Source: an uncultured Selenomonadales bacterium
GTDB taxonomy: Bacteria > Bacillota > Negativicutes > Selenomonadales > Selenomonadaceae
Length of the DNA: 64,000 nucleotides
NCBI GenBank assembly: GCA_947165145.1
Contig: CAMUZG010000004.1
Location: 23,732 to 87,731 of the forward strand
Direction: 5' to 3'
The notes beneath the pieces are model-generated. The model did no database searches and had not been told where the DNA came from. It saw only the letters and a list, made by a program, of their open reading frames with translations. The translations under genes and the position numbers were made by a program. Positions 33,101 to 42,650 of this stretch are shown one piece after another (the first letter of the stretch is position 1; each line of letters opens with the position of its first letter).

Positions 33101-35595
33101 ATATCAACCTCATATTTGCCGATCATGTCAGCATTGAAACGGGCGCAGAAAACGACTTTGTCTATATCGACAGCGAAGTCGGCACAAACAACATTATCGA
33201 CACGGACGACGACGCTGACACCGTTATCATTGCCTCGAACGAAAACACAATCAAAACCGGCGCGGGTGAAGATTTAATCGTCTTCGGCAAGCTGAACGAC
33301 AGTATGCAGATTTCAAGTTACGCACCGCTCGAAAACAATTTAATCGATCTCGGCGACGGTGACGACGAAATCGATTTCGCGGGAACAAACAACACGATTC
33401 GCGGCGGCAAAGGCAACGATTATATCGTACAAATCGATGGCAGCACGGGCGGCAACGTCTTCATCTGCGATTCCGAATTCGGCAACGACAGCATAGAAGG
33501 CTTCCTTAGCAACGACACCATTCACATCGCCGAAAATTACACGCCCATTTACCAAGACAATATCTTGTATGTCCTGAGCGGCGACGTCATCAAAGGTACG
33601 ATTACTTTCGAAGGCGGAACTTTCGACCCAGATAAAAACGTTGTGGCAGATTTGAAAGACAGCGACCTTGCCTTAAAGACGGATAAAGACGGCAACTATC
33701 TCATCGAAACTGCGGACGATTTGAAGACTCTCGCCGATTACGTCAACAACGGCAACGACACGACCAATTTGACATTCAAGCAGACTGCCGACATTGATTT
33801 GAAAGACGTCAACTTCGCGCCAATCGGGTGGTATGACGACATCAACGAAGCGGATTATTTCTTCGCGGGCACGTACGACGGCGGCAACTTCACAATCAGC
33901 AACCTCACAATCAACAACGCGACTTCAGATTATCAAGCTCTCTTCGGCGAAAACGGCGGCACGATTCAAAACGTCTGCTTGGTCAACGCAAACATCACGG
34001 GCAATGATTTTGTCGGCGCACTTGTCGGATACAACAAAGGCACTGTTAAAGATTGCTTGATTGACGGCGGCTCCGTCACGGGCACCGGCAATAATGTCGG
34101 TTCCTTTGTCGGCTTCAACGATGAAGGCACGGTCAGCGGCTACTATCACAACATCAACTTTACAGGTGACGCTTCGACGACAGCTACGGAAGTTTTCGTA
34201 ATCACTCTGCCCGAAAATGTCACTGCGAGCGGCGGCACTCCCGTAACCTTCGGCGAAAAGAATTACTACAAGAAAGATTCGACAGTCATTTTGGCTATCG
34301 ACGAAGAGATTCAATCCAACGCTGTCTACGCGATTGCCGACGAAACTTACACCGTCACGAAAGACGAAGAAGTTACACCGACCCTCTACATCAGCGTCGA
34401 CGGTGGCGAATACACGAACGAAGTCGCAAAAATTTCGGTTATCGGCGGCGACGACAACGAAACGATTATCAACACGGCAGAATATGTGACGCTCGATGGC
34501 GGCGGCGGTAACGATTCACTCGTCGGCAGCGACAACGCGGACGTTTTCGTTTACAGCAGCGGCGACGATACCGTCAAGGGTTTCTCGGCAGTCGACGACA
34601 CAATCCGTTTGGCGGACGGCATTTCAGTCGACGGCAACCCGCAAGCGGACGGCAACAACTTGACGATTAACTTTGCGGGCAGCGGCAAACTCATCATCGA
34701 GGGCGCGGCGTCGTTGAATGCTATTGATATTTACAACGCGGACGGCTCCGGTAAGAACACCTACTCTGTCGAATATATCGGCTTCAACAACGATTCTTCT
34801 TCCAAAGCGACGAGCGTTACTGTCGAAAGTGCTTACGGCGACTTGGGCAAACAAAACGCCAACGGTAGCGAGACATACGCCAAAGTCACCACAATCACAG
34901 CTTCGCAGGATAATTCAACAATCATCGGCAACGCCAAAAACAACAAGATTATCGTCGAGGGCGGCTCCGACAATATTCTTACGGGCGGACTCGGCAAAGA
35001 CACGTACAACTTCACCGAGGGCGGCGGCATAATCACGGACTTTGGTATCGGCGCGACAAAGAGCGGTAGCGGTAAGAAATTTGCGACTTCAACGACGAAC
35101 AAAAATTACGACCGCACCGACCCCGAAACTTACGCGCGCGGCACCGACGTCGTCAGAGTCAACGGCAAAGTCAGCGGAATTTACTTTGAACGTGACAGCG
35201 ACACCGCACAAGACGCAACGTTCACGGCGGTCATCACTTACACGTCTAAAGACGGCGACGAACAAATTGTTGTGCTCAACGAAATTGCGAAGAAGCCGAC
35301 CAAAACCAATTCCAACCCCGACAAGGTAGTTTATCAGACGAACGACGTCGCCGCGAAGTCGCTCAAGATTTGGGATACGAGCGGCAGTAAACGTCCGCTT
35401 ATTTCCTCCACGAAACTCAAGAAACTTTTCAAAGACGACGACGAATTGACGACCTGCCAAAAGGCTCAAGTTTATACTCTCACCGAGCTCATCAAGCCCG
35501 CAACCGACATCATCACAACGACAGGCGAAGGCTCAACTTTCACTAATCCGTTAACAACACCGCTTGTTTTGAACAGCAACAAGCCCAAAGATTGA
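30193..35595 (+). CDS. giant RTX protein with embedded HExxH zinc metallopeptidase and GLUG module
   Basis: 1800 residues. A helical N-terminal region (to ~160) without signal peptide is followed by RTX-like repeats. A gluzincin peptidase core follows: HEFTH at 596-600 and EGMAE with Glu619 exactly 18 residues later. Next come a long calcium-binding RTX array (GDGNDSVQV, GGDGNDSL, GDGDDEIDF, GGKGNDYIV; about residues 800-1100), a GLUG-type module (~1170-1330) and another RTX block. A ~250-residue C-terminal domain is shared with the third gene. This suggests type I style secretion and calcium-dependent folding. AAAGGAGATAAATC precedes the ATG. Confidence 0.85.
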   Translation: MANRQGTLKTPQEVIKSFMARLVKHGYTSSTYSLGTAMLDSAIRASSRYINAQQVIDAMLADQMLAEKMAIEEVLGEEYADKTLAELPEDILSANAKNYDPQNLSNAYDISNDARTTVEALIVERKAQIFLEDFCGIKLNKEFYFEADGLHVSTHDVSTGNVDTGAITGSDANISLPAYIFDSDEVFQAVAASYGDKAQIVTETFETEDGPVEIEILVIGTGKEKTSQSVVPETLINTYIASTDAAQNISTGTRNWVVQATAADDTITSDGADSINSGAGNDQINLNSNGATVTSGAGSDKINVAENVRNVIINDLSSDDIMTISGTFEVGAVTVEDMMLVITDKTGKRKIRLGDFANATAATVNVDGKDQKLDDWLTDAGININDFATADETESSDNPAPSNDTPRNSGNAVNVNLDDYKNLKEGDAVKVDNQDVGTVSSSYPGATTFTRNGLTIHLLGVSNSKDGEPIDEDGNSTITQKTYDELTTDQKTIIAGLFKWWASDCLTLNEESYGIGFTSNTAGIKNIGLYFFDGDENNKTLATVYNFGTNNSVTDGAVTDLFLNVNMTYYKDILATDVDGTSSFKDASLLDRTLAHEFTHAVMSTNINYFGLLPEFVKEGMAELTHGIDDDRGSELFLIASNADLLEYGLYLYEPGVPNVASYSSGYMFLHYFATHAALQTIDLPAFGDITVDVDFNNLNVADGSVLYIDTAEANPTIQIAEDMNTALSIPDPNETLLILGTIGSNNGELYYSIDSDMVKQNITTSANLYKVLGLNANTKLNGSAQDEYVEVAEGATKVNTGDGNDSVQVTGQHTSVNTGADDDTVYIYDGGHNIVDLGDGNNEVVIEGYPVKGNGNYILAANFANTIIGGDGNDSLNNGYGYGFLDAYGYGNAYHAHEYAGQDNYGQYYVYGSYYDDGGNLVQDYIPVNMVLSNQSNSYYNVDLGDGDNQINLDYVYDSSLKTGAGKDNINLIFADHVSIETGAENDFVYIDSEVGTNNIIDTDDDADTVIIASNENTIKTGAGEDLIVFGKLNDSMQISSYAPLENNLIDLGDGDDEIDFAGTNNTIRGGKGNDYIVQIDGSTGGNVFICDSEFGNDSIEGFLSNDTIHIAENYTPIYQDNILYVLSGDVIKGTITFEGGTFDPDKNVVADLKDSDLALKTDKDGNYLIETADDLKTLADYVNNGNDTTNLTFKQTADIDLKDVNFAPIGWYDDINEADYFFAGTYDGGNFTISNLTINNATSDYQALFGENGGTIQNVCLVNANITGNDFVGALVGYNKGTVKDCLIDGGSVTGTGNNVGSFVGFNDEGTVSGYYHNINFTGDASTTATEVFVITLPENVTASGGTPVTFGEKNYYKKDSTVILAIDEEIQSNAVYAIADETYTVTKDEEVTPTLYISVDGGEYTNEVAKISVIGGDDNETIINTAEYVTLDGGGGNDSLVGSDNADVFVYSSGDDTVKGFSAVDDTIRLADGISVDGNPQADGNNLTINFAGSGKLIIEGAASLNAIDIYNADGSGKNTYSVEYIGFNNDSSSKATSVTVESAYGDLGKQNANGSETYAKVTTITASQDNSTIIGNAKNNKIIVEGGSDNILTGGLGKDTYNFTEGGGIITDFGIGATKSGSGKKFATSTTNKNYDRTDPETYARGTDVVRVNGKVSGIYFERDSDTAQDATFTAVITYTSKDGDEQIVVLNEIAKKPTKTNSNPDKVVYQTNDVAAKSLKIWDTSGSKRPLISSTKLKKLFKDDDELTTCQKAQVYTLTELIKPATDIITTTGEGSTFTNPLTTPLVLNSNKPKD

Positions 35596-35611
35596 TTAGG
35601 AGGCAATCATC

Positions 35612-38600
35612 ATGAAACGCTTTGAAATAATCACAACCCCCCACAGTCAACCACAAGATTTACGTTTGATTTGCAACGCTTCGCAGACCTCAGCAGTCTA
35701 CAAACCGACGACAGCGGCGCGTATTTAATCGGCTCCGTTGACGATTTGAAGACTTTGGCAACCTACTCATCTGAAAGCGGGCACAACTGCGACGGCTTGA
35801 CGTTCAAGCTCACGGCGGACATCACGTTCAGCTACACGAGCGACACCGATAATAACTTCACAGGAATCGGCTCATCATCAAGCAACTGCCAATTCAAGGG
35901 CACGTTCGACGGACAAGGCTTTACAATCAGCGGCATTCGCATTTACAAGACAGGATCAAACTTTAACGACAAAAATTGCGGGCTGTTTCGCTACATTGAA
36001 GGCGGCACCATCAAAAATGTCACGCTCTCGGACACCAAAATAACAGGATACAATAGTGTCGGCGGGTTTGTCGGCTACAACAGCGGAGGCACAATCGAAA
36101 ATTGCACCGTCACGGACAGCGTCATTATCGGCGACGTTCAATCCAATTCCTCCAATCACGGCGGGATTATCGGTTATGATGTCGGCGGTCAAATCAAAAA
36201 CTGCGTGTCCTCCGCCACGGTCGTTGCTTCCGGAAGTTCTTGCACTGCTTACGGCGGAATTATCGGTGGTCAACTTGGCTACGTAACCAATGTGACGAAC
36301 TGCCTTGTAATCAACGCCAATGTCAAAGCGACATATTCAGTCGGTGCGGTGTACGGTCAAAGGAGTTCAGGCTCTTTCACAGGTTGTTGCTCTTACAACA
36401 CCACAGTCAACGGCGACGTCATGACCGACGCCGTTGTTCTCACCGTGCCCGCAGGAGTTACGGCTGTCGACGGCGGCGTTTCTCATGACGGCAAAATCTA
36501 CGCCAAAAAGAACTCGACCGTGACTATTACGTTGTCCGTCGATTCAAGCAACTATTTCATCTTCTCAGGCATTAGCGGCGCGACCAAAAATTCTGACGGC
36601 ACCTACAAATACACGGTGGGCGAAACCGATGCGACGCTTATCATTGACGGCTTGCGCAAAGTTGACGGGCTGACTTACAACTCAACAGATGGTTGCTACG
36701 AAATTTCTTCTGCCGCCGCACTCAACGAACTTGCCGCTTTCGTTAACGCAGGCAACAACTGCGCGGGCTTAACGTTCAAGCTCACGGGCGATATAACTTT
36801 CAATCACACAGACGATTGGAACAATGTCAACAGCACCGAAAGCAATTTCACTGCCATCGGCGACAAAGATCATGGGTTCTCGGGCACGTTCGACGGACAA
36901 GGCTTTACAATCAGCGGCATTCGCATTTACAAGAGCGGTAACACCAACGCCGACGGTTGGCAGGGACTGTTCGGCAATATCTACACCTATTACGTGGATG
37001 GTGTCAATTATGAAGGCACAGTCAAAAACGTCACGCTGTCCGACACGCGAATCACAGGTTGGCAAGAGGTTGGCGGCATTGTCGGCTACAACGTCGGCAT
37101 CGTCGAAAATTGCCACGTCACGGACACAGTCGCCATTCACGCCGTGCAATATGGTTCCCATTATCACGGCGGCATTGCGGGCGAAAATGTTAACGCCTCC
37201 ACAATCAAAGACTGCACGTCCTCCGCAACAATCACGACTTCGGCAGAATATTGCAACCAATACGGCGGCATTGTCGGTCGCAACGAAGGCACGTTGGAAA
37301 ATTGTCTCGCGCTGAATGCAAACATCACCGGCTCATCGAACGTCGGCGCGATTATCGGTATTGACAGCGGCGGCAAGAATACGAACAATCTTTACAACAA
37401 CTGCATCGTCACGAACTATGACAACTCAAACGTGACAACAAATATCGGCGTCGGTGCCACCAACAACAATTCTTCCGACAGAACGGGCGCGGAAATTGCC
37501 TGCATAATTAATTTGCCCGAAAGCGTGACGGCTGACTCGGGCATTTTGTACGGCGGCAAACTTTATGCGACAAGCGGCGCGACTGTCCTGTTGATGCCGA
37601 AGCCCGGTTACCAAATCAACAGCGTAACGGGCAGCGATAACGTCACTGACAACAGCGACGGCACCTACTCCGTAACGGTTCAAGACGGCGTGACTGTCGA
37701 CGCAGGTTTGGACAACACGGAAATAACTTATATCGGCGCAGACGGCAATGAGGTTGTCATCACGGCAAGCCAATTCATAACGGTGTGGAATAGCGGCACA
37801 AGTTGGGGATCGGGCACTTACGTTGTCAAAAGCGACGTGACGATTGGCGCGATAAGTTGCGCGGGCGACGAAATCAATTTGATTCTCTGCGACGGCGCGG
37901 CGCTTACCGTAAACGACGGAATTAATGTCGGCACGCTGAACATCTTCGCGCAGAGCAAAGGCACAGGTACGCTCAATGCAAACAGCACAAGCAGATATTC
38001 CATTAATTGCGACAAGCTGAATGTATGTGGCGGCAAAGCGAATTTCAACGCATTAACAACGGGTAAAATTTGCCTTCAAATAAACGACGGTAGTGATAAC
38101 GGCGTGAACATAAACGGCGGCGAAGTTTCCTTCACGAATAACCATGACTCTTATGCCACAGTTTGGTTTGAAGGCTCAAACAGCGGCTTCAACGTCAACG
38201 GCGGCAAAGTTACCGTCACAAATAACGGCTCTGGAATTGCCATTAGCGGTCACAACAACCCTGCCGCAACGATAAATCTGAACGGCGGCACAATGTCCGT
38301 CAGCAACAACCCAATTATTTATTGCCCCATTAATCTCGGCGAAGGTTGCAAGCTTATCGACGAAGACGGCAACGTTTACGACAGCTCAACCGCAAGCGAC
38401 ACGCTCAAAACTGTTTTGCGCGGACACACCGTCACGACACTTGACGCGACGAATTATCTGATAACTGTCCCCGAAGGCGTCACTGTCACGGGCGACAACG
38501 TCAATCAAATCAGCGGCAAATATTTTTCGACGGCGGGCAACGTCACCTTGACAATCGGCAATAGCGCGGCTCTCGGCAACGTCACGGGCATTGAAAATGT

Positions 38601-39933
38601 TGCGGCTGATTCAAGCGGGCAAGTCACATTCAACGTTTCCTCCGACGTGACGATAACCGACGAAAATATTTTCTATGCCGTCACGGTCAGCGGCGCGACA
38701 ATCAGCGGCAACTCAATCAGCGTCGACGGCAACGACTATTACAACGGCGAAGTGACTGTCACGGCGAAGACAGGCTACGTTGTCAACAGCCCCGTCACTG
38801 TCACGCAAGACACAACAATCACCGCGACGCTTGACACGGTGAATCATTACGTCCTTGCCAACGACACGTCAACGCTCGCCACTGTCGACAACACGACAGA
38901 TTATCCCGACCTTGTGCAGGTGTATCAGCTCACTTTGCCGACGGGCGTCACTGCAACGGGCGATATTGTTGTAACTGACGATGGCAAGACTTATGCGGCG
39001 GGCAACATCACGCTCACGGCGGCGAACGGTTATACTCTCAGCAACATCACGGTTAACGGCACGCCCGATGATGACGGTGTCTTCACGGTAGATAGCAACA
39101 CGAGCATCACGGCGGACGTCACTGCCATTGTCGAGGAATTGAACGACTTCAATAACGCAAATCCTGCCCAAGCGACGAACGTAACTGTCAACAACGCGTT
39201 TGGCGATTTCGGCACGGGTCAATTTGAAAAGATGTACAAAATCTATTCCACGAAAGAAAATTCAATGCTCGTCGGCAACGCGCAAAATAACACAGTCGTC
39301 ATCACGGGCGGCTCCGACAACATTTTAATCGGCGGGCTCGGCAAAGACACCTACAGTTTCAGCGACGGCGGCGGCATCGTCACGGACTACGGCATTGGCG
39401 CGACGAAAACTGGTGCAGGTAAAGCTTTGGCGACATCAACGACGGCTACAGATTTCAATCGCACAGACCCAACGAGCTACGCTGGCGAAGTCGACGTTGT
39501 CAAAGTTCAAGGCAAAGTCAATGGCATTTACTTTGAACGCGACAGCAACACAAAGAAAACGCCAACGTTCACGGCGGTCATCAGCTACACGTCCACGGAC
39601 GGCGGCGACAATGAACTCATCGTGCTGAACAATATCGTCAAGAAGCCGACCAAAACTGGAAGCTCACCGATTTATCAGACGAACGACATTGCTGCGGCTA
39701 CTCTCAAGATTTGGGACACGAGTGGCAGTAAACAGGCAGTCCTCTCCGCCGCAAAACTCAAGAAACTTTTCAAGGACGACGGACTTTTGACGACCGAACA
39801 ACAGGCTCAAGTTACGCGACTTTCCGATCTCGTCAAGCCCGAAAACATCATCACAACGTCTGGCGAAGAATCAACCTTCACGAATCCGTTGACGCCGCAA
39901 ATCGTCGTGAACAGCAACAAACCTAAAGATTAA
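35612..39933 (+). CDS. GLUG-repeat surface/secreted protein B; start and body in different frames
   Basis: A paralogue of the protein at 28111. ATG 35612 (TTAGGAGGCAATCATC upstream) runs 38 codons and stops; the main frame (TTG 35671, 1420 codons) is again one base back. The six-C run 35637-35642 is the likely slip site, joining MKRFEIITTP to QSTTRFTFDLQRFADL. Two long modules of the AYLIGSVDDLKTLA type each carry GLUG-like units (VGGFVGYNSGGTIENC, VGGIVGYNVGIVENC). Then come a beta-rich Thr/Asn/Gly-rich stretch, one RTX-like unit (GGLGKDTYSF) and the shared C-terminal domain. No signal peptide. Confidence 0.8.
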
Positions 39934-40009
39934 TTTGTCGACGCGACGGGCAGGAATTTCGCCGCACAGCTTGAAAGACAATCACATTTCAAATTGACGA
40001 GGTGACGTC

Positions 40010-41122
40010 ATGAAAAAAATTTTTACACTCGCGACGCTGATTGCTTGCCTCGCGCTCATGACAACGACGGTTTTCGCGGAGTCGTCCGTCACGCGAATCA
40101 AAGACATTGCGAAGGTGCAAGGCATGCGCAACAACCAACTCATCGGCTACGGGCTGGTCGTCGGCTTGCCAGGTACGGGCGATTCGGACAAAATTCGCCA
40201 AACGATTAACTCTACTGTTTCCATGCTGAAGAGTTTCGGAATAACGGTGGACACTTCAAACTGGAAGGCGAAAAACGTTGCGGCGGTCATGGTGACGGCG
40301 ACGCTCCCGCCATTTGTTCGCGAAGGCGATACGATTGATGTTGTCGTCGGCTCAATGGGCGATGCTGACAGCGTTCAAGGCGGAGTCCTTCTCCAAACGC
40401 CACTGTTTGCCGCGAACGGTGAAGTTTACGCCGTGGCTCAAGGTTCAGTCTCGACGGGCGGTTTCGTTGCGGGCAGAGCTAACAGTCGTGCGCAGAAAAA
40501 TTTTCCGTCGGCAGGCAACATTCCCAACGGAGCAATCGTTGAACGCACGCTTGAAGACGATCTCGGACGCAACGGACAAATTTCGTTGAGCTTGTCGAGT
40601 TCCGATTTCACTACGGCGTCACGAATCACCAACGCTATCAACTCGGCTTACGGCGGCAACGTCGCTCATGCTGCGAATCCCGGACGCGTCGACATCAACA
40701 TTCCAGGCTACTACCGCTCAAACATCGTCGAGTTCATCGCCACGATTGAGGAACTGCCCGTTGTCCCCGACACCATTGCAAAAGTCGTCGTCAGCGAACG
40801 CACAGGGACAATCGTCATGGGCGGCAATGTCAGCGTCGACGAATGCGCGATAACTCAAGGCGGCTTGTCGATTCGTATTCAGCGCGAAGAAAGTGTTTCG
40901 CAACCAGATCCCTATTCTTACGGCACGTCGTTAGTTGTGCGCAATGCCGAAGCGAACGCTAAGGAAGAAATGTCAAGTTCAGTCGTTCTGCCCGCGACGA
41001 CCAAAGTCAGCGACGTTATCGGTGCGCTTAATGCTGTTGGTGCCTCACCGCGTGATTGCATTTCGATTTTGCAGGCGATGAAAGCTGCCGGTGCGATTCA
41101 TGCCGTGCTGGAGATTATTTAA
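40010..41122 (+). CDS. flgI: flagellar P-ring protein FlgI
   Basis: Forms the peptidoglycan ring around the rod. It has a signal peptide (ATLIACLALMTTTVFA), then RIKDIAKVQGMRNNQLIGYG, LVVGLPGTGDSDK and MLKSFGI, then the typical VAAVMVTATLPPFVREGDTI and a C-terminal DVIGALNAVGASPRDCISIL. The 370 residues are full length. GACGAGGTGACGTC precedes the ATG. Normally it follows flgH directly; here the giant-gene insert separates them. Confidence 0.97.
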   Translation: MKKIFTLATLIACLALMTTTVFAESSVTRIKDIAKVQGMRNNQLIGYGLVVGLPGTGDSDKIRQTINSTVSMLKSFGITVDTSNWKAKNVAAVMVTATLPPFVREGDTIDVVVGSMGDADSVQGGVLLQTPLFAANGEVYAVAQGSVSTGGFVAGRANSRAQKNFPSAGNIPNGAIVERTLEDDLGRNGQISLSLSSSDFTTASRITNAINSAYGGNVAHAANPGRVDINIPGYYRSNIVEFIATIEELPVVPDTIAKVVVSERTGTIVMGGNVSVDECAITQGGLSIRIQREESVSQPDPYSYGTSLVVRNAEANAKEEMSSSVVLPATTKVSDVIGALNAVGASPRDCISILQAMKAAGAIHAVLEII

Positions 41123-41136
41123 AAATTAGGAAGTGA

Positions 41137-41559
41137 ATGTTTATGAATGTTAACGGCGTGAATTTGTTGCCGCAGATGAGTGGCACGAACAGCGGCGCGG
41201 AAGGTGCACAGTTGCTCAACGAGACCGCGAACTTTCAAGAGCAACTCAAAGCGGCGGAAGATAAGCTCAATAAATCTTCAAAGAAAGTCAACACGATGAC
41301 GCCTGAAGAAATCGCCAAACGTAACAGCGAAATCCGTGACGCCAGCGTCCAACTCGAAGCTCTCCTGCTCAAGATGATGTACGACGAAATGTGGAAGACC
41401 GTCCCGAAGAACAAACTTTTCGGCGAAGAGAACAATAACGCAATGGACATTTACCGCGACATGTACAACGACGAACTGACAAAGCAGATGGCGGAGAACG
41501 GCGGCATCGGGCTCGCAGACTTCATTTACAATCAGCTGACCAAAGACAACGTGCGCTAA
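41137..41559 (+). CDS. flgJ: rod-binding protein, FlgJ N-terminal type
   Basis: 140 residues equivalent to the rod-cap half of FlgJ, without the muramidase domain, as is usual in Firmicutes. The family core is ASVQLEALLLKMMYDEMWKT followed by DIYRDMYNDELTKQMAENGG and IGLADFIYNQL. It ends the flagellar run and is followed by a terminator. Confidence 0.9.
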   Translation: MFMNVNGVNLLPQMSGTNSGAEGAQLLNETANFQEQLKAAEDKLNKSSKKVNTMTPEEIAKRNSEIRDASVQLEALLLKMMYDEMWKTVPKNKLFGEENNNAMDIYRDMYNDELTKQMAENGGIGLADFIYNQLTKDNVR

Positions 41560-41567
41560 AAAAAATT

Positions 41568-41602
41568 ATCCCCGTAGCTCTCGTGAGCAACGGGGATTTT
41601 TT
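41568..41602 (+). terminator. terminator after flgJ
   Basis: The stem ATCCCCGT/ACGGGGAT with a 13-base partly paired loop is followed by six T. It ends the flagellar and giant-gene transcript and faces recO on the other strand. Confidence 0.8.
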
Positions 41603-41621
41603 GTTGCGAAAAACACGCCCA

Positions 41622-42371
41622 TTAAACTCGCAACGACTCCAAATCGCGAATGAATTGCACGGACTTCAGCGCGTTGCCGAGAATTCCTTGAACATATTCC
41701 AAGAAAAAATTTTCAGCCGCCGTCACTTGCCGCGAATTGAACGTCAACTTTGTATCGTCGCGCCAATCGAAACTGAGCATTGTCTCGAACGTCCGCCGCA
41801 AGCCTTCGGGATAAGGTCGACAACTCTGCGCGGCGTCACGACAATTCAAGCAGACAGCCCCGCCGTCAAGCAGACTGATAGCCGCGTCGCCGATAATATT
41901 TTTTCCGCAATGAACGCAACGACTGAAACTTAACTGCACGCCGCTGGTCTCCATGAATTGGCACGAACCGATTAACGCTGCGATTCGCGGATTGCGTCGG
42001 CTCAATGTCGGCAAAGCGTTCGCCAGCAAATTGAACGTCGCAAGCTCTCGTTGTCGCGGTAATGTCATTCGATTGACAATCTCGAACAGCAACGACGCGT
42101 AAGCTAATCGCTCAAGGTCTTTGGTCAGTGCGTCGTAAAAATTTATGATGTCCGCCTCGCGAATGATGTCGACCTTTGTGCCGCGCGTCAATGTCGCCGA
42201 AATGTGATTGAACATTTGCAGGGCACCCGATAGCGGACTTCGTGAGCGTCGACAGCCGTAAGCGTTCGCCTCCAACTTGCCGAATTCTTTGCTGAAGAGC
42301 GTGACGACTCTGTTAGCATCGCCGAAATCGTCGGTGCGCAAAATTACCGCCTCAACCGTGAATGTGTCCAA
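41622..42371 (-). CDS. recO: DNA repair protein RecO
   Basis: A 249-residue RecO, which loads RecA at gaps with RecR. It has an N-terminal OB-fold (FTVEAVILRTDDFGDANRVV, TLFSKEFGKLEANAYG), a helical region, and a zinc finger with CVHCGK and CLNC pairs. TTG at 42371 is chosen because GGAGG is six bases upstream. The start region is duplicated in tandem upstream (period 129), so two extra pseudo-starts precede it. Confidence 0.93.
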   Translation of the reverse strand: MDTFTVEAVILRTDDFGDANRVVTLFSKEFGKLEANAYGCRRSRSPLSGALQMFNHISATLTRGTKVDIIREADIINFYDALTKDLERLAYASLLFEIVNRMTLPRQRELATFNLLANALPTLSRRNPRIAALIGSCQFMETSGVQLSFSRCVHCGKNIIGDAAISLLDGGAVCLNCRDAAQSCRPYPEGLRRTFETMLSFDWRDDTKLTFNSRQVTAAENFFLEYVQGILGNALKSVQFIRDLESLRV

Positions 42372-42629
42372 AATTTTCCTCCAATATTTCAAGTGCGGTG
42401 ATTAACTTCGACCGCTGAAACGTTACGGCGCGATAACTGGATCAACGTCACGTTGCTCGTCGGTGCGCAAAATTACCGCCTCAACCGTGAATGTGTCCAA
42501 AATTTTCCTCCAATATTTCAAGTGCGGTGATTAACTTCGACCGCTGAAACGTTACGGCGCGATAACTGGATCAACGTCACGTTGCTCGTCGGTGCGCAAA
42601 ATTACCGCTTCAACCGTGAATGTGTCCAA
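42328..42629 (-). repeat. 129-bp tandem duplication of the recO start with GCAACGTGACGTTG elements
   Basis: Two full 129-base units (42328-42456 and 42457-42585) and a partial third (42586-42629). Each unit has 44 bases of recO 5' coding DNA plus an 85-base segment. On the minus strand that segment begins GCAACGTGACGTTGATCC, continues through CCGTAACGTTTCAGCGGTCG and ends in a ribosome site for the next TTG. The third, partial copy is followed by a different ribosome site (GGAGGCGATAAA), probably the ancestral recO start. Confidence 0.9.
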
Positions 42630-42650
42630 TTTATCGCCTCCGATATTTCG

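Noticed and set aside
42328..42629. Regular repeats that might be a CRISPR array
   Set aside because: The period is 129 bases and the whole unit, not just a short repeat, is duplicated. It is a tandem duplication of recO DNA.
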